A DNA stretch of 64,000 nt, taken from positions 84,759 through 148,758 of the forward strand of contig NZ_MQMG01000002.1 of assembly GCF_001908025.1 (NCBI RefSeq). Direction: 5' to 3'. Of the stretch, positions 60,178 through 64,000 are shown in pieces (within the stretch, counting starts at the first letter, position 1; the number at the start of each line of letters is the position of its first letter). The translations under genes and the position numbers were made by a program. The notes under the pieces were generated by a model, which was not told the DNA's origin, made no database searches, and saw nothing but the letters and a program-made list of their open reading frames with translations. Source of the DNA: Geobacillus proteiniphilus. GTDB taxonomy: Bacteria; Bacillota; Bacilli; Bacillales; Anoxybacillaceae.

Positions 60178-62655
60178 ATGGCAGAACACGAACAACCGCG
60201 CATCCGCGAAGTGAACATCAGCCAGGAAATGCGTTCTTCGTTTCTTGACTATGCGATGAGCGTCATCGTTTCGCGCGCCCTGCCGGACGTGCGCGACGGG
60301 CTGAAGCCGGTGCATCGCCGCATTTTATACGCCATGCACGACCTCGGCATGACCGCCGATAAACCGTATAAAAAGTCGGCTCGCATCGTCGGCGAAGTGA
60401 TCGGGAAATATCATCCGCATGGGGATGCCGCCGTGTATGACACGATGGTGCGCATGGCGCAAGATTTCAACTACCGCTACATGCTTGTCGACGGACATGG
60501 CAACTTCGGATCGATCGACGGCGACGCGGCAGCAGCGATGCGCTACACAGAAGCGCGCATGTCGAAAATCGCCATGGAGCTTTTGCGCGATATCAACAAA
60601 GACACGATCGACTATCAAGATAACTATGACGGTTCGGAAAAAGAACCGGTCGTGCTGCCGTCCCGGTTTCCCAATTTGCTTGTCAACGGTTCATCCGGCA
60701 TCGCTGTCGGAATGGCGACGAACATTCCGCCGCACCAGCTTGGCGAAGTGATCGACGCCTTGTTGGCATTAAGCCAAAATCCGGAGATGACGGTCGCCGA
60801 TTTGATGGAATACATCCCAGGTCCTGACTTTCCAACCGCTGGACAAATTATCGGCCGCAGCGGCATCCGCAAGGCGTACGAAACGGGACGCGGCTCGATT
60901 ACATTGCGCGCCAAGGCCGAAATCGAGCAGCAGCCAAACGGCAAGGAAACGATTATTGTGAGCGAGCTCCCTTATCAAGTAAACAAGGCGAAACTGATCG
61001 AGCGGATCGCCGAACTTGTGCGCGAGAAAAAAATTGACGGCATCACCGACTTGCGCGACGAGTCGGATCGGAGCGGCATGCGCATCGTTATCGAAGTGCG
61101 GCGCGATGCCAACGCGAAAGTGGTGTTGAACAATTTGTACAAACATACGGCATTGCAAACGAGTTTTGGCATCAACATGCTCGCTTTGGTAAACGGCGAG
61201 CCGAAAGTGCTGAACTTAAAAGAATGTTTGGAGCATTATTTGAACCATCAAAAAACCGTCATCCGCCGGCGGACGGCGTTTGAGCTGAAAAAAGCCGAGG
61301 CGCGAGCCCACATCTTGGAAGGGTTGCGCATCGCCCTTGACCATTTGGATGAAGTGATCGACCTCATCCGCCGCTCACAGACGACGGAGGCGGCGCGCGA
61401 AGGGCTGATGGCGCGGTTCTCCCTTAGTGAACGGCAGGCGCAGGCGATTTTGGATATGCGCCTGCAACGGTTAACCGGCCTTGAGCGGGAAAAAATCGAA
61501 CAAGAATACCAAGACCTTGTCCGTCTGATCGCAGAACTGAGAGGCGTATTGGCCGACGAAGAGAAAGTATTGCAAATCATTCGCGATGAACTGAGCGAAA
61601 TTAAGGAGCGGTTCAACGATGAGCGGCGCACGGAAATCGTTTCAGGAGCCGTTGAGCAGTTCGATGACGAGGATTTAATTCCACAAGAGCATGTCGTCAT
61701 CACGCTCACTCATAAAGGCTACATCAAGCGCTTGCCTTTATCGACGTACCGGAGCCAAAAACGCGGTGGCCGGGGCGTGCAAGGCATGCATACGGCGGAA
61801 GACGATTTCGTCGAACATTTGCTTGTTACGTCGACTCATGACACCGTGCTGTTTTTCACGAACAAAGGGAAAGTGTATCAGGCAAAAGGCTACGAGATCC
61901 CGGAATTCGGCCGCACAGCCAAAGGGTTGCCGATCATCAACTTGCTTGAGCTCGATAAAGATGAGTGGATCAACGCCATGATTCCGATTGAAAGCGAGTT
62001 TAGCGATGAACGCTACCTCGTGTTTGCGACAAAGCAAGGAATTGCCAAACGTTCCCCACTTTCAGCGTTCGCCCATATTCGTAACAATGGGCTCATCGCC
62101 ATCCATTTGCGCGAAGGGGATGAACTGATTTCTGTCCGGCTGACGGATGGCAAAAAGCATTTGATCATCGGTACGAAAAACGGCATGCTCATCCGTTTCC
62201 CGGAAACCGACGTGCGGGCGATGGGCCGCAGCGCGACTGGAGTCAAAGCGATCACGCTTGATGACGGGGATGAAGTAGTCGGCATGGAAATTTTAGAAGA
62301 CCATCATGATGTGCTTGTCGTCACGAAAAAAGGGTTCGGCAAGCGCACTCCGGCCTCGGAATACCGCGCGCAAAGCCGCGGAGGCAAAGGATTGAAAACG
62401 TGCAACGTCACGGATAGAAACGGTCCTGTCGTTGCGGTGACAACCGTCGTCGGCAATGAAGACGTCATGGTGATCACGACCGGCGGCGTGCTCATTCGCA
62501 TTGCCGTCAGCGATATTTCTCGGACGGGAAGAATCGCCCAAGGCGTTAAACTCATTCGCCTCTCTGGCGAAGATGGGCACGAGTGCGTCGCTACGGTGGC
62601 GAAAGTGCCTGAGGAAGAAAGAGACGAGGAAAAAGAAGAAGATCATTCGGCCTAG
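60178..62655 (+). CDS. gyrA: DNA gyrase subunit A
   Basis: An 825-residue breakage-reunion subunit. [27 protein letters not shown] opens the winged helix; the active-site Tyr lies in [11 protein letters not shown]; the six-bladed C-terminal pinwheel contains [12 protein letters not shown] (GyrA-box-like) and [10 protein letters not shown]. In the quinolone region the residue matching E. coli Ser83 is Ala ([11 protein letters not shown]). ATG 60178 follows AGGGAGGTTTG; a duplicated site lies 13 bases upstream. Full length. Confidence 0.97.
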   Translation: MAEHEQPRIREVNISQEMRSSFLDYAMSVIVSRALPDVRDGLKPVHRRILYAMHDLGMTADKPYKKSARIVGEVIGKYHPHGDAAVYDTMVRMAQDFNYRYMLVDGHGNFGSIDGDAAAAMRYTEARMSKIAMELLRDINKDTIDYQDNYDGSEKEPVVLPSRFPNLLVNGSSGIAVGMATNIPPHQLGEVIDALLALSQNPEMTVADLMEYIPGPDFPTAGQIIGRSGIRKAYETGRGSITLRAKAEIEQQPNGKETIIVSELPYQVNKAKLIERIAELVREKKIDGITDLRDESDRSGMRIVIEVRRDANAKVVLNNLYKHTALQTSFGINMLALVNGEPKVLNLKECLEHYLNHQKTVIRRRTAFELKKAEARAHILEGLRIALDHLDEVIDLIRRSQTTEAAREGLMARFSLSERQAQAILDMRLQRLTGLEREKIEQEYQDLVRLIAELRGVLADEEKVLQIIRDELSEIKERFNDERRTEIVSGAVEQFDDEDLIPQEHVVITLTHKGYIKRLPLSTYRSQKRGGRGVQGMHTAEDDFVEHLLVTSTHDTVLFFTNKGKVYQAKGYEIPEFGRTAKGLPIINLLELDKDEWINAMIPIESEFSDERYLVFATKQGIAKRSPLSAFAHIRNNGLIAIHLREGDELISVRLTDGKKHLIIGTKNGMLIRFPETDVRAMGRSATGVKAITLDDGDEVVGMEILEDHHDVLVVTKKGFGKRTPASEYRAQSRGGKGLKTCNVTDRNGPVVAVTTVVGNEDVMVITTGGVLIRIAVSDISRTGRIAQGVKLIRLSGEDGHECVATVAKVPEEERDEEKEEDHSA

Positions 62656-62659
62656 CGGA

Positions 62660-62697
62660 AACGGCGCTTCGCCTATAGGCGCGGGGCGTCGTTTTTC
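62660..62697 (+). terminator. Terminator of gyrA
   Basis: An imperfect GC-rich hairpin (AACGGCGC... and ...GCGTCGTT, inner GCC-TATA-GGC) followed by TTTTCTGTTT, just after the gyrA stop. Confidence 0.65.
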
Positions 62698-62778
62698 TGT
62701 TTCAAAAGCACTGCCATCGCGGCCAAAATCATGTTACGATAGAAATACAGAGAAAAAAGACAAAGGGGGCACTAATCG

Positions 62779-63846
62779 ATGGTCCGTGTGAAACGCTCCC
62801 AGCTTCGCGAAGGATGCGTGCTCGCTGAAGATGTGCTCGGCAAGACGAAACGTCCGATTATCCCGAAAAACACCGTGATCACGAAACCGTTGCTGCTCGT
62901 ACTTGAAAAATTCCTCGTTGAGGAAGTGGACGTTGAACCATTGCTTGCTAACGGCGAACCATTTCCCAACGTCGATTCCGCATCAACGGCGGCTGCCAAA
63001 CAGCCGATGGCCTTCTACTTAGAGGCGGTCCAACGATACAAAACATGGTTTCAATCGTGGCAAGCCGGTTTGCCGGTTGATATCGGCGAAATCAGAGGGG
63101 TCATCATTCCGCTTTTTGAACGAATGGCGGGCCAAAAACGGGAGTTGCTTATGTTGCATCATTACGCAACAAAGGACGAATATTTGCACCATCATGCCGT
63201 CAGCGTCGGGCTGCTCGCGGGCTTTTTGGCCATGCAGCTTGGATACAGCGAAGGGGAATGCCACCAAATCGCCCTTGCCGGTGTGCTAGCAGACTGTGGC
63301 ATGGCGAAAATAAGCAAGAAAATTTTGATGAATCCGTCGGCGCTCACTGAAGCTGAATTCAATGAAGTAAAGCAGCACCCTGTCTTCAGCTACCGCATGG
63401 TGCAAAAAATCCCTGCGCTAAACCATGGGGCAAAACTTGCCGTGCTGCAGCATCATGAACGAAATGACGGCAGCGGCTACCCGCTCGGAGTAAAAGCAGA
63501 AGGAATTCACCCTTACAGCCAGATCGTCGCCGTCGCTGATGTCTACCACGCCATGACTTCAGAACGGTTATACCGTCGCAAACAGTCGCCGTTTCGGGCC
63601 ATTGAAACGATGCAAAGGGAGCAGTTCGGCAAACTGAGTACAGAAGCTGTCGCCGCGCTGGTGAACAATCTCATCGGCCTACAAACAGGAGCCGTCGTCA
63701 AACTCTCCAACGGCGAAATGGCTGAAGTGATGTTTATTCCTTCAGACGAGCCAGCCCGGCCGATCGTCAAGATCATCGAAACCGGACAGTTGCTGTCACT
63801 AAGCGTTCAGCGGGACATATATATCGAGGAAATGGTGCAAGGTTGA
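62779..63846 (+). CDS. HD-GYP-like protein with altered metal site
   Basis: A 355-residue cytoplasmic protein. Residues 1-110 are a variable N-terminal region; residues from about 130 form an HD-GYP domain. HHERNDGSGYPLG (HHExxDGxGYP) and HPYSQIVAVADVYHAMTSER are intact, but the HD dyad reads GVLADCGMAKI where active enzymes have LHDIGK: the metal-binding His is Ala. Such domains normally degrade c-di-GMP; with this loss it may bind rather than hydrolyse. AAAGGGGG precedes ATG 62779. Sits between gyrA and the rRNA promoters. Confidence 0.8.
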   Translation: MVRVKRSQLREGCVLAEDVLGKTKRPIIPKNTVITKPLLLVLEKFLVEEVDVEPLLANGEPFPNVDSASTAAAKQPMAFYLEAVQRYKTWFQSWQAGLPVDIGEIRGVIIPLFERMAGQKRELLMLHHYATKDEYLHHHAVSVGLLAGFLAMQLGYSEGECHQIALAGVLADCGMAKISKKILMNPSALTEAEFNEVKQHPVFSYRMVQKIPALNHGAKLAVLQHHERNDGSGYPLGVKAEGIHPYSQIVAVADVYHAMTSERLYRRKQSPFRAIETMQREQFGKLSTEAVAALVNNLIGLQTGAVVKLSNGEMAEVMFIPSDEPARPIVKIIETGQLLSLSVQRDIYIEEMVQG

Positions 63847-63868
63847 TCAATGGTTTCAAAAAATACTA

Positions 63869-63897
63869 TTGCCTAAACAACATCCACATGATATAAT
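63869..63897 (+). promoter_or_regulatory. rRNA operon promoter P1 (upstream)
   Basis: TTGCCT (63869-63874), 17 bases, TATAAT (63892-63897). First of two tandem promoters 66 bases apart, directed out of the window where a 16S rRNA gene is expected after gyrA. Confidence 0.75.
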
Positions 63898-63934
63898 CAG
63901 CATTGCTTGTGACGGCAACGAAACAAAAAAGTTG

Positions 63935-63963
63935 TTGACTTTTCGTTGTCCACGCGTTATTAT
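63935..63963 (+). promoter_or_regulatory. rRNA operon promoter P2 (downstream)
   Basis: TTGACT (63935-63940), 17 bases, TATTAT (63958-63963). Strong hexamers; the tandem layout is that of Bacillus rrn operons. No rRNA sequence is reached by base 64000. Confidence 0.75.
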
Positions 63964-64000
63964 TTAATAGCTGTCATCATTAGGCGTCAGTGGAAAAGCT

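Overview
This window is the replication-origin region of a moderately GC-rich, spore-forming, Gram-positive thermophile, most likely a Geobacillus or close relative. Three things point there. The gene order dnaA-dnaN-yaaA-recF-gyrB-gyrA and the mirror block rpmH-rnpA-spoIIIJ-jag-mnmE-mnmG-rsmG-noc-parA-parB are those of Bacillaceae. The window carries the WalRK operon with walH/I/J and htrC, and the sporulation genes yyaC, spoIIIJ and parB (spo0J). The arginine transporter closely resembles what I remember of the G. stearothermophilus ArtJ/ArtM/ArtP system. Species assignment is inference.

Layout. (a) 1-870: the right end of an IS200/IS605-type element (3' end of tnpB plus terminal hairpin) sits in the 5' part of a broken Uma2-type nuclease gene. 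(b) 0.9-22.3 kb: an accessory and metabolic region with pdxK, a nitrilase-family hydrolase, putP, artJ-artM-artP, the aa3 quinol oxidase operon qoxABCD (minus strand), trmH, an internally deleted amino-acid permease, an N-terminally truncated ATP-binding regulator with a 21-bp minisatellite, a Rieske/FAD oxidoreductase, manA, an alanine-type sodium symporter, glycerate kinase with a decayed gene upstream, and a membrane diguanylate cyclase. (c) 22.4-53.4 kb, all minus strand except yyaC: rlmH, a CxxH/CxxC mini-protein, htrC-walJ-walI-walH-walK-walR, purA, dnaB, rplI, gdpP, yybS, rpsR-ssb-rpsF, ychF, a molybdopterin oxidoreductase, yyzM, an MscS channel, DUF554, parB-parA, noc, rsmG, mnmG, mnmE, jag, spoIIIJ, rnpA, rpmH. 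(d) 53.4-55.4 kb: a bipartite oriC, with DnaA boxes upstream of dnaA and between dnaA and dnaN. (e) 55.4-64.0 kb, plus strand: dnaN, yaaA, recF, gyrB, gyrA, an HD-GYP-like protein, then two strong tandem promoters that almost certainly serve an rRNA operon starting just beyond the window.

Genes within about 31 kb left of oriC run leftward and those on the right run rightward, so most are co-directional with the replication forks. Replication (DnaA, DnaN, DnaB, SSB, RecF, gyrase), origin segregation and nucleoid occlusion (ParA/ParB with two perfect parS sites, Noc), cell-wall signalling (WalRK), c-di-AMP turnover (GdpP) and tRNA/rRNA modification (MnmE/MnmG, RsmG, RlmH) lie together. Most of the window is orthodox. 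The unusual parts are the IS/Uma2 junction, the minisatellite gene, the deleted permease, the leader of the diguanylate cyclase, the HD-GYP protein lacking its metal-site histidine, extra DnaA-box groups away from oriC, and the gyrB-gyrA spacer. I found no convincing wholly new multi-gene system.
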